Translations under genes and position numbers: made by a program
From: Deltaproteobacteria bacterium
GTDB taxonomy: Bacteria; Myxococcota; JACPTQ01
Assembly: GCA_016192705.1 (NCBI GenBank)
Contig: JACPTQ010000017.1
Location: 62,001 to 126,000, forward strand
Length of the DNA: 64,000 bases
Direction: 5' to 3'
Shown here: positions 25,511 to 35,625 of the stretch, piece after piece
Layout of the letters: each line of letters begins with the position of its first letter
Numbering within the stretch: the first letter of the stretch is position 1
The notes under the pieces: generated by a model
Seen by the model: the letters and a program-made list of their open reading frames with translations, nothing else
What the model was told of the DNA's origin: nothing
Databases searched by the model: none

Positions 25511-28500
25511 GCTGGATCAAAGACATCGTCGACCCCGAAACCCGCGCCTGGGAACAGTTTTATCGAAACCGATGGCAGCACGACAAAGTCGTTCGGTCGA
25601 CGCACGGCGTGAACTGCACGGGCGGCTGCTCGTGGAACATCTACGTCAAGGAAGGCGTCGTGACGTGGGAGATGCAGGCGCTCGACTATCCGCTGCTCGA
25701 TCGGTCGCTACCGCCGTACGAACCGCGCGGGTGTCAGCGCGGGATTTCGTACAGCTGGTACATCTACAGCCCGATTCGCGTGAAGTACCCGTACGTGCGG
25801 GGCGCGCTCCTCGACTTGTGGCGCGATGCACGCAAACAGTACGACGATCCGGTTGAAGCGTGGGCGTCAATCCAAGCCAACGAAAAGGGGCGCGCGCTTT
25901 ATCAGCGGGCGCGCGGGAAGGGCGGCTTTCGGCGCGCGGCGTGGAGCGATGTGCTCGAAATCGTCGCGGCGGCGAACATCCACACGGCGAAAAAATATGG
26001 GCCCGATCGCGTCATCGGTTTTGCGCCGATCCCCGCGATGTCGATGCTGTCGTATGCGGCCGGCGCGCGGTTTCTACAACTTTTTGGCGGCGTCTGTTTA
26101 AGCTTCTACGACTGGTACTGCGACTTGCCGCCCGCATCGCCCGAAATCTGGGGCGAGCAGACCGACGTCGGCGAGAGCGCCGATTGGTACAACTCAAAAT
26201 TCACGGCGGTCATGGGATCGAACCCGAACATGACGCGCACGCCCGACTGCCATTTTGCCGCGGAGATGCGGCACAACGGCACGAAGCTCGTCGTCTTCTC
26301 GCCCGATTTCAGCCAGGTCGCAAAGTATGCGGACCAGTGGGTGCCGCTCCACGCGGGGTCGGACGGCGCGTTTTGGATGGCGGTCAATCACGTCATCCTG
26401 AAGGAGCGTCACCACGAGGAGCCGTCGAAATTATTTTTGGAGTACGTGCGGCGATACACCGATTCGCCGATGCTTATCAAACTTGAGAAGGATGGCGACG
26501 CGTACAAGCCGGGGCGGTTGCTGCGCGCGAACACGCTCGAGAAATACAAAGACGTCGAGAACGGCGAATGGAAATTCCTCGTCATCGATGAGGCGACCGG
26601 CGAAGCGAAGATGCCGGGCGGAACGATGGGGCATCGCTGGCAAAAGAACGGTGGCCAGTGGAACCTCGAATACAAAGACACCGCCGACGGGAGCGAATAT
26701 TCGCCGGCGCTTTCGTTCCTAACGAAAAACGACGAAGTCGCGCAGGTGCGATTCAACGATTTTGGGAGCGACAGCGTCGTCACGCGCGGCATTCCGATTC
26801 GGTTCGTTGAGACGCGCGAAGGACGCGTGGCGGTCGCGACGATTTACGATCTGCTGTTCGGCGAATTCGGTGTGGGGCGCGGACTTCCGGGCGAATACGC
26901 GAAAAGTTTCGACGACGAAAACGCGACGTACACGCCGGCGTGGCAAGAAAAGTTTACGGGCGTTTCACGAAACACGGTTTTGCAGTTTGCGCGCGAATGG
27001 GCGCGGACCGCGGAGCTCACGGGCGGCAAGTGTATGATCATCATCGGCGCGGGGATCAACCACTGGTACCACAACAATTTGATGTACCGGTCGGGAATCG
27101 TTGCGCTGATGCTGACGGGGTGCGTCGGCAAAAACGGCGGCGGGCTCAACCATTACGTCGGCCAAGAAAAACTCGCGACGGTCGCGCCGTGGGCAGCGAT
27201 GGCGTTCGCGCGCGATTGGAGCGGGCCGCCGCGGCTGCAGAATGCGCCGTCGTGGCACTACATGCAGACCGACCAGTGGCGCTACGACGCTGGGCACTCG
27301 CATTACGGCGTCGTGCCGAAGGACAGCCCGGAACGTGGCGTCCACACGGCCGACATGCAGGCGCGCGCCGTGCGGCTCGGGTGGCTGCCTTGGTATCCGC
27401 AGTTCCCCGAGAATCCGCTCGAGGCCGTAAAAGCCGCTGAAGCCGCGGGCGCGAAGACAAACGAGGAGATCCTCGCGCACATCGCGAAGCGAATCGAAAA
27501 AGGCGACCTCAAATATTCGGTCGACGACGTCGATGCGGCGGCCGCGTGGCCGCGCGTTTGGTACATCTGGCGCGGGAATGCGCTCATGTCGTCCGCGAAG
27601 GGGCATGAGTTCTTTTTGAAGCACTACCTCGGAACGCACCACAACGACATCTGCGATGAGCACGCGGCCGGCAAGGTGAAAGACGTCGCGTGGCACGACA
27701 AGGCGCCGGAAGGGAAAATGGATCTCGTCGTCGACATCAATTTCCGCATGGACACGTCGGCGCTTTACAGCGACATCGTTTTGCCGACAGCGACGTTTTA
27801 CGAAAAGGCCGACCTCAACTCGACCGACTTGCACTCGTTCATTCACCCGCTCGGAGAGGCGGTTCCGCCGTCGTGGGAGTCAAAACCCGATTGGGACATC
27901 TTCAAGGAGATTGCGAAGAAGACGTCGGAAGTCGCCAGGCGGCATTTCCCGACGCCGGTCAAAGACGTTGTCATGACGCCGCTCGCGCACGACACCGTCG
28001 ACGAGCTTGCGCAGCCGTCGATCAAAGACTGGCGAAAGGGCGAGTGCGCGTTCGTGCCTGGGAAAACGACGCAACGTTTTACGATCGTCGAGCGCGATTA
28101 CACGAAGCTGTGGGAGAAATACACGTCGCTCGGACCGAACATCAAAAAGGACGGCCTCGGTGCGCACGGCGTCAAATACGACTGCGCCGATTTTTACGAT
28201 GAGCTCGCGGCCGAGAATCCGACGATCAAATTCGATGGGCAGGTTTACCCGTCGATCGAATTCGCGCCCGATGCGGCGAACGTGATCTTAAAGCTCGCGC
28301 CCGAAACGAACGGCGAACTCGCGTATCGCGCGTACAAGTTGATGGAAAAAAAGACGGGGCTCGTGCTCGCGGATTTAGCGGAGGGCGCGCGAAAGTCGCG
28401 TGCGACATACAAGGACTTGCTCGCGCAGCCGCGGAGATTGCTAAACAGCCCGGCCTGGTCGGGGCTCGTGACCGACGGGCGCGCGTATTCGGCGTTTACG

Positions 28501-29130
28501 TACAACATCGAAAAGCGCGTGCCGTTTCGAACGCTCACGGGGCGGCAACAGTTTTATCTCGACCACGAGGGGTACCTCGCGTTCGGCGAGCATTTGCCGA
28601 CGTTCAAGCCGTCGCCGCTGCCGGCGGTTTACCAAGACCTCGATAAGACGGAGTCGCGAGGAAACACCGGGCCGACGAAAATCTTGAACCTGCTCACGCC
28701 GCATGGGAAGTGGCACATCCACTCCACGTATGGCGACACGCTCCGCATGATGACGCTCTCGCGTGGGTGCGAGCCGTTCTGGATGAACGACAAAGACGCG
28801 GACGAGATCGGCATCGTCGACAACGACTGGGTCGAGGTGCACAACGACAACGGCGTCTACTGCACGCGCGCGGTCGTGAGTGCGCGAATTCCGCGTGGCG
28901 TCTCGATTGTTTACCACTCGCCCGAGCGGACGCTGAACATCCCGAAGTCGGAGACGCGAAAAGGGCGCCGCGCCGGTGGCCACAACTCGCTGACGCGCAC
29001 GCGATTGAAACCGGTGCTGATGTACGGGGGGTACGGACAGTTCACGTTCCACTTCAACTACTGGGGGCCGACGGGCGTTAACCGCGACACGCACGTGATG
29101 GTTCGCAAGATGGAAAAGGTGGTGTTTTGA
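25507..29130 (+). CDS. narG: Respiratory nitrate reductase, catalytic alpha subunit
   Basis: A 1207-residue protein, close to the usual 1200-1250, starting at a GTG that overlaps the previous stop. It reduces nitrate to nitrite at a molybdenum bis-MGD site. The N-terminal Fe-S site has the His/Cys pattern [19 protein letters not shown] with a later CQRG. The molybdenum-ligand region is [11 protein letters not shown]. Other conserved stretches are [10 protein letters not shown] and [19 protein letters not shown]. There is no Tat signal, so the active site should face the cytoplasm as in NarG. This argues against the exported nitrite oxidoreductase type. Confidence 0.96.
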   Translation: MSWIKDIVDPETRAWEQFYRNRWQHDKVVRSTHGVNCTGGCSWNIYVKEGVVTWEMQALDYPLLDRSLPPYEPRGCQRGISYSWYIYSPIRVKYPYVRGALLDLWRDARKQYDDPVEAWASIQANEKGRALYQRARGKGGFRRAAWSDVLEIVAAANIHTAKKYGPDRVIGFAPIPAMSMLSYAAGARFLQLFGGVCLSFYDWYCDLPPASPEIWGEQTDVGESADWYNSKFTAVMGSNPNMTRTPDCHFAAEMRHNGTKLVVFSPDFSQVAKYADQWVPLHAGSDGAFWMAVNHVILKERHHEEPSKLFLEYVRRYTDSPMLIKLEKDGDAYKPGRLLRANTLEKYKDVENGEWKFLVIDEATGEAKMPGGTMGHRWQKNGGQWNLEYKDTADGSEYSPALSFLTKNDEVAQVRFNDFGSDSVVTRGIPIRFVETREGRVAVATIYDLLFGEFGVGRGLPGEYAKSFDDENATYTPAWQEKFTGVSRNTVLQFAREWARTAELTGGKCMIIIGAGINHWYHNNLMYRSGIVALMLTGCVGKNGGGLNHYVGQEKLATVAPWAAMAFARDWSGPPRLQNAPSWHYMQTDQWRYDAGHSHYGVVPKDSPERGVHTADMQARAVRLGWLPWYPQFPENPLEAVKAAEAAGAKTNEEILAHIAKRIEKGDLKYSVDDVDAAAAWPRVWYIWRGNALMSSAKGHEFFLKHYLGTHHNDICDEHAAGKVKDVAWHDKAPEGKMDLVVDINFRMDTSALYSDIVLPTATFYEKADLNSTDLHSFIHPLGEAVPPSWESKPDWDIFKEIAKKTSEVARRHFPTPVKDVVMTPLAHDTVDELAQPSIKDWRKGECAFVPGKTTQRFTIVERDYTKLWEKYTSLGPNIKKDGLGAHGVKYDCADFYDELAAENPTIKFDGQVYPSIEFAPDAANVILKLAPETNGELAYRAYKLMEKKTGLVLADLAEGARKSRATYKDLLAQPRRLLNSPAWSGLVTDGRAYSAFTYNIEKRVPFRTLTGRQQFYLDHEGYLAFGEHLPTFKPSPLPAVYQDLDKTESRGNTGPTKILNLLTPHGKWHIHSTYGDTLRMMTLSRGCEPFWMNDKDADEIGIVDNDWVEVHNDNGVYCTRAVVSARIPRGVSIVYHSPERTLNIPKSETRKGRRAGGHNSLTRTRLKPVLMYGGYGQFTFHFNYWGPTGVNRDTHVMVRKMEKVVF

Positions 29131-30617
29131 TGGACATACGCGCGCAAGTCTCGATGGTCTTTCATCTCGACAAGTGCATCGGGTGCCACACGTGCAGCAT
29201 TGCGTGCAAGAACGTTTGGACCGATCGCAAAGGCGCCGAATACATGTGGTGGAACAACGTCGAGACGAAGCCGGGGACCGGCTACCCGACGGCGTGGGAA
29301 GATCAGGAACGGTACGGCGGCGGGTGGACGCAAAACGGCGATGTGGTGCAGCTCCGAGTGAATGGGCGGTTTCGCGGACTCGCGAATATTTTTCACAATC
29401 CGAAGCTGCCGGTCATCGACGACTACTACGAGCCGTGGACGTATCGCTATCAGGACTTGTTCGACGCACCAGCGTCGGACGACCAACCGACGGCGCGCGC
29501 GGTGTCGCTGATTACGGGCGAGCCGATGAACATCGAAGCGGGGCCGAACTGGGACGACGACCTCGGTGGGTCGCCGGTATACGCGGCGAACGACCCGAAC
29601 CGCGCGGCCATGACACCACAAGAGCGCGAGATGATGTTCGAGGTCGAGCGGCTCACGTTTTTTTATCTGCCGCGCATTTGCAATCACTGCCTGAATCCGG
29701 CGTGCGTGGCGGCGTGTCCGTCGTCGGCGCTTTACAAGCGGGGCGAGGACGGCATCGTCGTCCTGAACCAGGAGCGGTGCCGCGGGTGGCGGCTTTGCGT
29801 GTCGGCGTGCCCGTACAAAAAAACGTATTTCAATTGGGCGACGGGGAAGAGCGAGAAGTGCATATTGTGTTACCCGCGCGTTGAGACAGGGCAGGCGCCG
29901 GCGTGCTTTCACTCTTGCGTCGGGCGGATTCGCTACCTCGGGATTCTGCTTTACGACGCCGACAAGATCTTACCGACGGCGACGATGCCCGATGCGGAGT
30001 TGGTCGAGGCACAGCGCGCGATGATCCTCGACCCGCACGACCCCGAGGTGATTCGCGAGGCCGAGAAAAACGGGATTCACCCGTCGGTCATCGAGTCGGC
30101 TCAGAAGTCGCCTGTTTACAAGTTCGTCAAGGAGTGGAAGCTCGCGCTGCCGCTCCACATCGAATACCGGACGCTCCCGATGCTGTTTTATGTGCCGCCG
30201 CTCTTGCCGGTCTTGGCGAAGAAGGCCGACACGTACGACACGGCGACCGAAGACCTGTGGGCGCCGATCGAAGAGGCGCGCTTGCCGATTGAATATATGG
30301 CGAGCCTGTTTGCGGCGGGGAACGTCGGGAAGGTGCGGCATGCGATGAAGAAGGAGCTTGCGGTGCGGTACTTCCGGCGGCACGTGACGGTCGGCGATGT
30401 TCCGGCGGCGCGGGTCGACGCGATGCTTGCGGAGGTGGGGTCGTCGCGTGAGGAGGCGGAGGCGATCTATCGGCTCACGTCGCTGCCGCTCTTTGACGAA
30501 CGGTTCGTGATTCCGCCGTCGCATCGAGAGGAAGCGGTCGAGGCGCTCGAGTCGCCGTTCGAATTTCGCGGGGCGACTGGGTTTGGGTTTCGCGAGAAGC
30601 CGACGCGGGGGCTGTGA
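29130..30617 (+). CDS. narH: Respiratory nitrate reductase, iron-sulfur beta subunit
   Basis: A 495-residue protein whose ATG overlaps the narG stop (TGATG). It carries the electron wire between NarI heme and NarG. Four cysteine groups are visible: CIGCHTCSIACKNVW, CNHCLNPACVAACP, CRGWRLCVSACPYKK (the Trp-containing site that usually carries a 3Fe-4S cluster), and CILCYPRVETGQAPACFHSC. It lacks a signal peptide, as expected for a cytoplasmic subunit. The stop overlaps the narJ start (TGATG). Confidence 0.96.
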   Translation: MDIRAQVSMVFHLDKCIGCHTCSIACKNVWTDRKGAEYMWWNNVETKPGTGYPTAWEDQERYGGGWTQNGDVVQLRVNGRFRGLANIFHNPKLPVIDDYYEPWTYRYQDLFDAPASDDQPTARAVSLITGEPMNIEAGPNWDDDLGGSPVYAANDPNRAAMTPQEREMMFEVERLTFFYLPRICNHCLNPACVAACPSSALYKRGEDGIVVLNQERCRGWRLCVSACPYKKTYFNWATGKSEKCILCYPRVETGQAPACFHSCVGRIRYLGILLYDADKILPTATMPDAELVEAQRAMILDPHDPEVIREAEKNGIHPSVIESAQKSPVYKFVKEWKLALPLHIEYRTLPMLFYVPPLLPVLAKKADTYDTATEDLWAPIEEARLPIEYMASLFAAGNVGKVRHAMKKELAVRYFRRHVTVGDVPAARVDAMLAEVGSSREEAEAIYRLTSLPLFDERFVIPPSHREEAVEALESPFEFRGATGFGFREKPTRGL

Positions 30618-31480
30618 TGGCGCACCGGTACGAGGAGATCGCGGAGCTGCTCGGATATCCGACGGAGAAGATGAAGAGAACATGCACCACAGAGACGCAG
30701 AGGGCTGGGAGATCTGAGGGAGAAGGAGTTAAACGCAAAGGCGCAGAGACCCAAAGCAAGGAGGACTCTTTCTTGGCGCCTTCGCGCCTTGGCGTCTTGG
30801 CGTTGAATCCGGATGCGGAGTGCGGGTTTCCTGAGTTCGCGGAGTTCGTAGCGGGGCGCGATCTGCGCGAGCTCGAGGAGCTGTACACGTCGACGTTCGA
30901 CATTCAGGGGAACGTTTGCCTCGACGTCGGGTATCAGTTGTTCGGCGAGACGTACAAGCGCGGGCAGTTCATCGTGAAGTTGCGCGTGGCGCTTCGCGAG
31001 GCGGGCGTGAGTGAGGCGGGGGAGCTGCCGGATCATCTGCCGAGTGTGCTGCGGTTTCTGGCAAGGCGGGACGAGGAGGAAGAGAAGACGCAACGCAAAG
31101 ACGCAGAGGCGCAAAGCGAGAATGTTTGTGCTGCGGCGCCTTCGCGCCTTGGCGACTTGGCGTTGAATCCGGATTCGAGGTCACAGAGGTATCCCGGTGA
31201 CGCGGAGGAGCTCGTGCGCGAAGCGGTGCTGCCGGCGATCGTGAAGATGATCGATGCGTTTGGGGTGGCGTCGAATCCGTATCGCGCGCTGCTTGAAGCG
31301 ACGAAGGCGGTGTTGCAGGCGGACTACGGGGTTGCGGAAATCCCCGCGGCGCCCGATGCCGACCGCGGTGGCTCAAAGTCCTTTCTACCTCCAGGTGCAA
31401 GTGGGCGATTCACGCTTCCGATCGCGCAAGACTACGACGTCGATGAAGAGGGATCTGAGCAGCGAGGGTTTCGGCCATGA
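30617..31480 (+). CDS. narJ: Nitrate reductase assembly chaperone NarJ with two repeat-encoded insertions
   Basis: A 287-residue protein, larger than typical NarJ. The core pattern is present: YEEIAELLGYP at the start, LEELYTSTFDIQ, GQFIVKLR, and the conserved ELPDHLPSVLRFLARRD. Two blocks interrupt it. Residues about 21-66 are coded by a family-B arm plus a family-A repeat. Residues about 156-190 are coded by a second family-A repeat. Removing both leaves about 200 residues, near the normal size. NarJ binds apo-NarG and supports cofactor insertion; the insertions fall in likely loops. Whether it is functional is uncertain. The stop overlaps the narI ATG. Confidence 0.9.
   Translation: MAHRYEEIAELLGYPTEKMKRTCTTETQRAGRSEGEGVKRKGAETQSKEDSFLAPSRLGVLALNPDAECGFPEFAEFVAGRDLRELEELYTSTFDIQGNVCLDVGYQLFGETYKRGQFIVKLRVALREAGVSEAGELPDHLPSVLRFLARRDEEEEKTQRKDAEAQSENVCAAAPSRLGDLALNPDSRSQRYPGDAEELVREAVLPAIVKMIDAFGVASNPYRALLEATKAVLQADYGVAEIPAAPDADRGGSKSFLPPGASGRFTLPIAQDYDVDEEGSEQRGFRP
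30685..30810 (+). repeat. Compound insertion: family-B arm (B3) plus family-A repeat (A4) inside narJ
   Basis: B3 (30685-30727) reads ccacagagacgcagag. A4 (30728-30810) has arms gttaaacgcaaaggcgcaga and cgccttggcgtcttggcgtt. Both are in frame, so NarJ stays open through 126 inserted bases. Confidence 0.8.
31088..31170 (+). repeat. Family-A repeat, copy A5, second insertion in narJ
   Basis: Arms are acgcaacgcaaagacgcaga and cgccttggcgacttggcgtt. It reads in the same frame as copies A1 and A4 and is most similar to A4 (both contain gcgccttcgcgccttggcg). Confidence 0.8.
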
Positions 31481-32181
31481 TTGAGAACATTGTTTTCGGC
31501 GCATTCCCGTACGTCGTCGTGGTGCTGTTTCTGTTTGTCACGATTCAGCGCTATCGCGCACGCGGGTTCACCGTCACGTCACTCTCGTCGCAGTTCCTCG
31601 AATCGCGCGCCCTTTACTGGGGCTCGCTCCCATTTCACATTGGCATCATCCTACTCTTTTTCGGCCACTTCATCGGCTTCCTCATCCCGCGCGAAGTCAT
31701 GGCGTGGAACGCCTCGCCGCTTCGCCTCGTCGTCCTTGAAGTGACGGCCCTCGCCGCCGGCCTGCTCGCGCTCGTCGGCCTCGTTCTCCTCATCTTGCGG
31801 CGATTAACCCACGCGCGGCTTCGCGCGGTCACATCGAACGCCGACACGCTCCTCTACGCTGTTTTGCTGGCTCAGATTGCGACGGGGCTCTACGTTGCGC
31901 TCGTCCATCGCTGGGGATCTTCGTGGTACACGGCGGTCGCGGTGCCTTACCTGAAGTCGCTATTTGTGCTCGAGCCCAATGTAAAGCTGCTCGCCGATTT
32001 GCCGCTCATGGTGAAAGTGCACATCGCGGGCGCTTGGGTGCTATTCGCGATCTTCCCGTTCACGCGGCTCATGCACATCCTCGTTGCACCGGTTCCGTAC
32101 CTTTGGCGGCAAACGCAGGTGGTCATTTGGAACCGCGATCGGCGGAAGCTTCGTCGTGTCGCGGCGAACGAAAAGACTTGA
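31477..32181 (+). CDS. narI: Respiratory nitrate reductase, cytochrome b gamma subunit
   Basis: A 234-residue membrane protein with about five hydrophobic helices. NarI takes electrons from quinol and passes them through two b hemes to NarH. The likely heme ligands are histidines in LPFHIGIILLFFGHFIGF (two) and MVKVHIAGAW plus FTRLMHILVAP (two), a spacing that matches the family. The start overlaps narJ (ATGA) and the stop overlaps the next gene (TGATG). Confidence 0.94.
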   Translation: MIENIVFGAFPYVVVVLFLFVTIQRYRARGFTVTSLSSQFLESRALYWGSLPFHIGIILLFFGHFIGFLIPREVMAWNASPLRLVVLEVTALAAGLLALVGLVLLILRRLTHARLRAVTSNADTLLYAVLLAQIATGLYVALVHRWGSSWYTAVAVPYLKSLFVLEPNVKLLADLPLMVKVHIAGAWVLFAIFPFTRLMHILVAPVPYLWRQTQVVIWNRDRRKLRRVAANEKT

Positions 32182-33764
32182 TGACGGAGCGACGCAAAGC
32201 GCTATCGGCACTCACGATGAACACGCTCGCGTTCACCGTTTGCTTCGCCGTGTGGATGATGAACGGCGTCCTCGTGACGTTCCTCGTCGAGAACCGCATC
32301 CTCGCGTTCGATAAGTCGCAGATCGGCTGGCTGATGGGTATTCCGGTACTCACGGGCTCGCTCGTACGACTTCCGGTCGGAATGCTGACCGACAAATACG
32401 GCGGGCGCGTCGTGTTTCCGGCCGTCATGTTTGTCGCGGCGCTGTCGTGCGTTGGGCTTAGCTTCGCGACGACGTTTGGTGAATTCGTTGTCGGGAGCCT
32501 CGGCTTCGGCCTCGCGGGGACCGGGTTCGCCGTCGGCATCGCGTATACGTCGGTTTGGTTTAAGCGCGAACACCAGGGAACAGCGCTCGGCGTCTTCGGC
32601 GTCGGCAACGCGGGCGCGGCGCTCACGAGTCTCGGCGCACCCACGATTCTCATGGCGCTCACCGACAATCTCGCGAATCCCGAAGGCTGGCGAAACCTGC
32701 CGCGCATTTACGCGGCGGCGCTCGTCGTCATGACGATCGTCTTTTCTCTCGCGACCGAAAACCGAACGCCGGCGCACGGCCGCGATCGCACATGGCGCGA
32801 ACACTTGGCGCCGCTCAAGGTGATGCGCGTCTGGCGATTTGGGCTTTATTACTTTTTCGTCTTCGGCGGTTTCGTCGCCCTCGCGCAGTGGCTTATCCCG
32901 TATTACGTCGCCGCTTACGAAACATCGGTCGCGCTTGCCGGCGTTCTCGCCGCGATCTTCAGCCTGCCGTCGGGCGTCATTCGCGCGCTCGGCGGCTGGA
33001 TGTCGGACAAGTTTGGCGCGCGCACCGTGATGTACTGGGTTCTCGGCGCGAGCGTGGTCTGCTGCGCGCTCCTCGTCGTGCCACGCATGGACATCACGTC
33101 GCCGAGCGAAGGCGTCATCTCAACGGTGGGCGGAACGGTCACGGCCGTGAGCGCAAAAGAAATCCGCGTCGGCGACCGCGCGTTCGCCGTACGCCCGAAG
33201 GATGGCAATGCGGCGCCCGCCGACGGCCGTGTTCTCGTTTGGCCGACGTCCGAGTTTTGGCAGGAGCCGATCGTCAAAGTGGGCGACGCGGTGTCGAAGC
33301 GGCAGCTGCTCGCGCGTGGCACGACGCACATTTTTTTCCAGGCGAATATCTGGATCTTTACGTTTCTTGTTTTCGTTGTCGGCATCATGATGGGAATTGG
33401 CAAGGCCGCCGTCTACAAGTACATCCCCGAATATTTTCCAGACAACGTCGGCTCGGTCGGCGGGCTCGTCGGCGTCATCGGCGGGCTCGGCGGCTTCGTT
33501 TGTCCAATCATCTTTGGCTATCTCCTCAAGTGGACCGGCCTCTGGACGACGTGCTGGATGCTCTTCTTCGCGCTCGCGTTCGTCTGCCTCATTTGGATGC
33601 ACATCGTTGTGCGGCGAATGGAGAAGCGGCAAGCGCCTGAGATGTCGCAACAGATCGACGAAAAGTCCGTCAGGCCATCCCGCGCGGACGGTACCGAGGC
33701 GAGCGTATCCATATCGGGTACGCCGCCCACCTCGACGCGGATGGCAGCGATGAGAAACAGCTGA
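32181..33764 (+). CDS. narK1: Nitrate/nitrite transporter, MFS family, with a soluble insertion (NarK1)
   Basis: A 527-residue major-facilitator protein with 12 predicted helices. NarK-type features include RLPVGMLTDKYGGR and the glycine-rich nitrate signature GVFGVGNAGAALTSLGAP, with the second at IGKAAVYKYIPEYFP to GLVGVIGGLGG. Between helices 9 and 10 an insertion of about 90 residues (about 290-385) contains a short beta-rich stretch (ITSPSEGVISTVGG, IVKVGDAVSKRQLLARG) that looks like a lipoyl/barrel-sandwich fold without an obvious attachment lysine. The last 35 residues are polar. Probable nitrate uptake; direction cannot be told from sequence. Confidence 0.88.
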   Translation: MTERRKALSALTMNTLAFTVCFAVWMMNGVLVTFLVENRILAFDKSQIGWLMGIPVLTGSLVRLPVGMLTDKYGGRVVFPAVMFVAALSCVGLSFATTFGEFVVGSLGFGLAGTGFAVGIAYTSVWFKREHQGTALGVFGVGNAGAALTSLGAPTILMALTDNLANPEGWRNLPRIYAAALVVMTIVFSLATENRTPAHGRDRTWREHLAPLKVMRVWRFGLYYFFVFGGFVALAQWLIPYYVAAYETSVALAGVLAAIFSLPSGVIRALGGWMSDKFGARTVMYWVLGASVVCCALLVVPRMDITSPSEGVISTVGGTVTAVSAKEIRVGDRAFAVRPKDGNAAPADGRVLVWPTSEFWQEPIVKVGDAVSKRQLLARGTTHIFFQANIWIFTFLVFVVGIMMGIGKAAVYKYIPEYFPDNVGSVGGLVGVIGGLGGFVCPIIFGYLLKWTGLWTTCWMLFFALAFVCLIWMHIVVRRMEKRQAPEMSQQIDEKSVRPSRADGTEASVSISGTPPTSTRMAAMRNS

Positions 33765-35086
33765 TGGCCACGTGGCTGGAAAAATGGGAGCCGGAGAATC
33801 CGGAATTTTGGGCGAAGACCGGCTCGAAGATTGCGTGGCGGACTCTCATCATCACGACCGCGACGCTCGTTTTGTCGTTTGCGACGTGGTTCATGATGAG
33901 CGCGATCGTCGTGCGGTTGCCGAACATCGGGTTCAAGTTTAGCCCCATGGATCTCTTTTGGCTCGCGGCAATGCCGGGGCTTGCGGGCGGAACGTTGCGC
34001 CTCATTCACACTTTCATCATCCCGATTTTTGGGACGCGGCACGTTGTCACCGTTGCGACGTTTTTGAAGCTCATCCCATGCATCGGGATCGGGCTCGCGA
34101 TCAACAACCCGTCGACGCCGTTTTGGGTCTTCATGTTGCTCGCGCTCGCGGCCGGTTTTGGCGGCGGCGATTTCTCGTCGTACATGCCGTCGACGAGTCT
34201 CTTCTTTCCGAAGCGACTCCAGGGCACGGCACTTGGAATCCAGGCGGGCATTGGGAATTTTGGCGTGAGCCTCGCGCAGTTTGTGACGCCGTGGATCGTG
34301 AGCTTCGCGGCGCTTGGCGCTGTCGTTGGGCCATCGCAGACGTTCGTGAAGGGTGAAGTCTCGAAGCCGATCTGGCTCCAGAACGCGGCCTATTGGTATG
34401 TCCCGCTTCTCGTCGTGTTCGGCGTGCTCGCGTGGATTTACTTGCGGAGCGTGCCGATCCGTGCGTCGGTGCGGCAGCAGTTCGACATTTTTGGCAACAA
34501 GCACACGTGGATCATGACGTCGCTCTACGTCATGACGTTCGGATCGTTTTCGGGTTTCTCGGCGGCCTTCCCGCTGATGATCAAGTCGGTCTACGGACAT
34601 TTTCCGAACGCGCCGGACCCGCTCACTTACGCTTTCATAGGGCCGCTCGTTGGCTCAGTGATTCGCGTCGTCATGGGACCGCCATCGGACAAGTGGGGCG
34701 GTGCGATCTGGACGCTGCTCTCGGGATTCGGGCTTCTCGCATGTTCCATCGGCGTCACGTTCTTTACGACGCCGACTTCGCTCGATTCGTTCCCGATGTT
34801 CGTCACGCTGATGATTGGGCTGTTCCTTTTTGCCGGCATCGGGAACGCGTCGACGTTTCGACAGATCCCGATCATCTTCGAGCCGCGGCAAGCGGGCGGG
34901 GTTCTCGGCTTTACCGGCGCGATCGCGGCGTACGGGCCGTTCCTTTTTTCGGTGGCGATCGGCGCGGTCATCGGCTCGACGGGAAACCCGAACCTCTTCT
35001 TTTATATCGCCGCGGTTTTCTACGCGGCCAACATCGCACTCAATTGGTGGTTCTACACGCGGAAGGGATGCGAGAAACCGTGTTAG
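33764..35086 (+). CDS. narK2: Nitrate/nitrite transporter, MFS family (NarK2/NarT type)
   Basis: A 440-residue protein with about 12 membrane helices. It has the first nitrate signature GFGGGDFSSYMPSTSLFFP and QGTALGIQAGIGNFGVSLAQ, and the second at GIGNASTFRQIPIIFEP with GGVLGFTGAIAAYGP. It is the second transporter in the operon, as in Thermus and Pseudomonas clusters, where one often imports nitrate and the other exchanges nitrite for nitrate. The ATG overlaps the stop of the previous gene, and the stop overlaps the GTG of actA by 7 bp. Confidence 0.92.
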   Translation: MATWLEKWEPENPEFWAKTGSKIAWRTLIITTATLVLSFATWFMMSAIVVRLPNIGFKFSPMDLFWLAAMPGLAGGTLRLIHTFIIPIFGTRHVVTVATFLKLIPCIGIGLAINNPSTPFWVFMLLALAAGFGGGDFSSYMPSTSLFFPKRLQGTALGIQAGIGNFGVSLAQFVTPWIVSFAALGAVVGPSQTFVKGEVSKPIWLQNAAYWYVPLLVVFGVLAWIYLRSVPIRASVRQQFDIFGNKHTWIMTSLYVMTFGSFSGFSAAFPLMIKSVYGHFPNAPDPLTYAFIGPLVGSVIRVVMGPPSDKWGGAIWTLLSGFGLLACSIGVTFFTTPTSLDSFPMFVTLMIGLFLFAGIGNASTFRQIPIIFEPRQAGGVLGFTGAIAAYGPFLFSVAIGAVIGSTGNPNLFFYIAAVFYAANIALNWWFYTRKGCEKPC

Positions 35087-35625
35087 GTCGCAAGAACTCT
35101 GTGCTGGCCTCGCTCTGTGTCTCTGTTTCTCTGTGGTTGCATTTGATTTCGTGCACCATGGGTTCGCAGCAGGGGTACGAGCCGGCGCAACCGATCGCTT
35201 ATTCGCACGCGCTGCACGCGGGCGAGCTCCAGATCAATTGTCTCTATTGTCACTCGGGCGCTGAAAAGAGTCGGCATGCGGGCGTTCCATCGGCGAGCAT
35301 TTGCATGAACTGTCCCGCGCAGGTGAAAAAGGACGCACCAGAAATCAAGAAGCTCTCGGCGGCGATCGAGAGCGGAACGCCGATTGAATGGACGCGCGTC
35401 CATCGGTTACCGGACTTCGCGTACTTCAATCACAGTCGGCACGTCGCGGCAAACGTCGCGTGTCAAACGTGCCACGGCGCGGTTGAGACGATGGTGCGTG
35501 TGAAACAGGTCGAGACGATGACGATGGGGTGGTGTCTCGATTGTCATCGAAATACCGAAAAGGAGACTCGGTCAGCGGCGAAGCGGATTGCGCCAACGAC
35601 CGATTGTTCAGCATGTCACTACTAG
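35080..35625 (+). CDS. actA: Alternative complex III subunit A, multiheme cytochrome c lipoprotein
   Basis: A 181-residue protein from a GTG that overlaps the narK2 stop. It begins with a signal peptide ending in LHLISC, a usable lipobox; that signal is encoded by a family-B repeat. The mature part has five CxxC motifs: CLYCH, CMNCP, CQTCH, CLDCH and CSACH. ActA normally carries five or six c-type hemes. The second motif has Pro in place of the heme-ligand His (codon ccc, one base from cac). ActA passes electrons from the ActB iron-sulfur chain to cytochrome c. Its end overlaps the actB start. Confidence 0.82.
   Translation: MLGRKNSVLASLCVSVSLWLHLISCTMGSQQGYEPAQPIAYSHALHAGELQINCLYCHSGAEKSRHAGVPSASICMNCPAQVKKDAPEIKKLSAAIESGTPIEWTRVHRLPDFAYFNHSRHVAANVACQTCHGAVETMVRVKQVETMTMGWCLDCHRNTEKETRSAAKRIAPTTDCSACHY
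35096..35145 (+). repeat. Family-B repeat copy B4, coding the ActA signal peptide
   Basis: Reads ctctgtgtctctgtttctct followed by gtggttg. It codes SVLASLCVSVSLWLHLI, the hydrophobic core of the signal, which is followed directly by the lipobox cysteine. Confidence 0.75.

Noticed and set aside
25507-30617. Nitrite oxidoreductase (Nxr) instead of nitrate reductase
   Set aside because: NarG has no Tat signal and keeps classical NarG motifs, and NarJ, NarI and NarK transporters accompany it.
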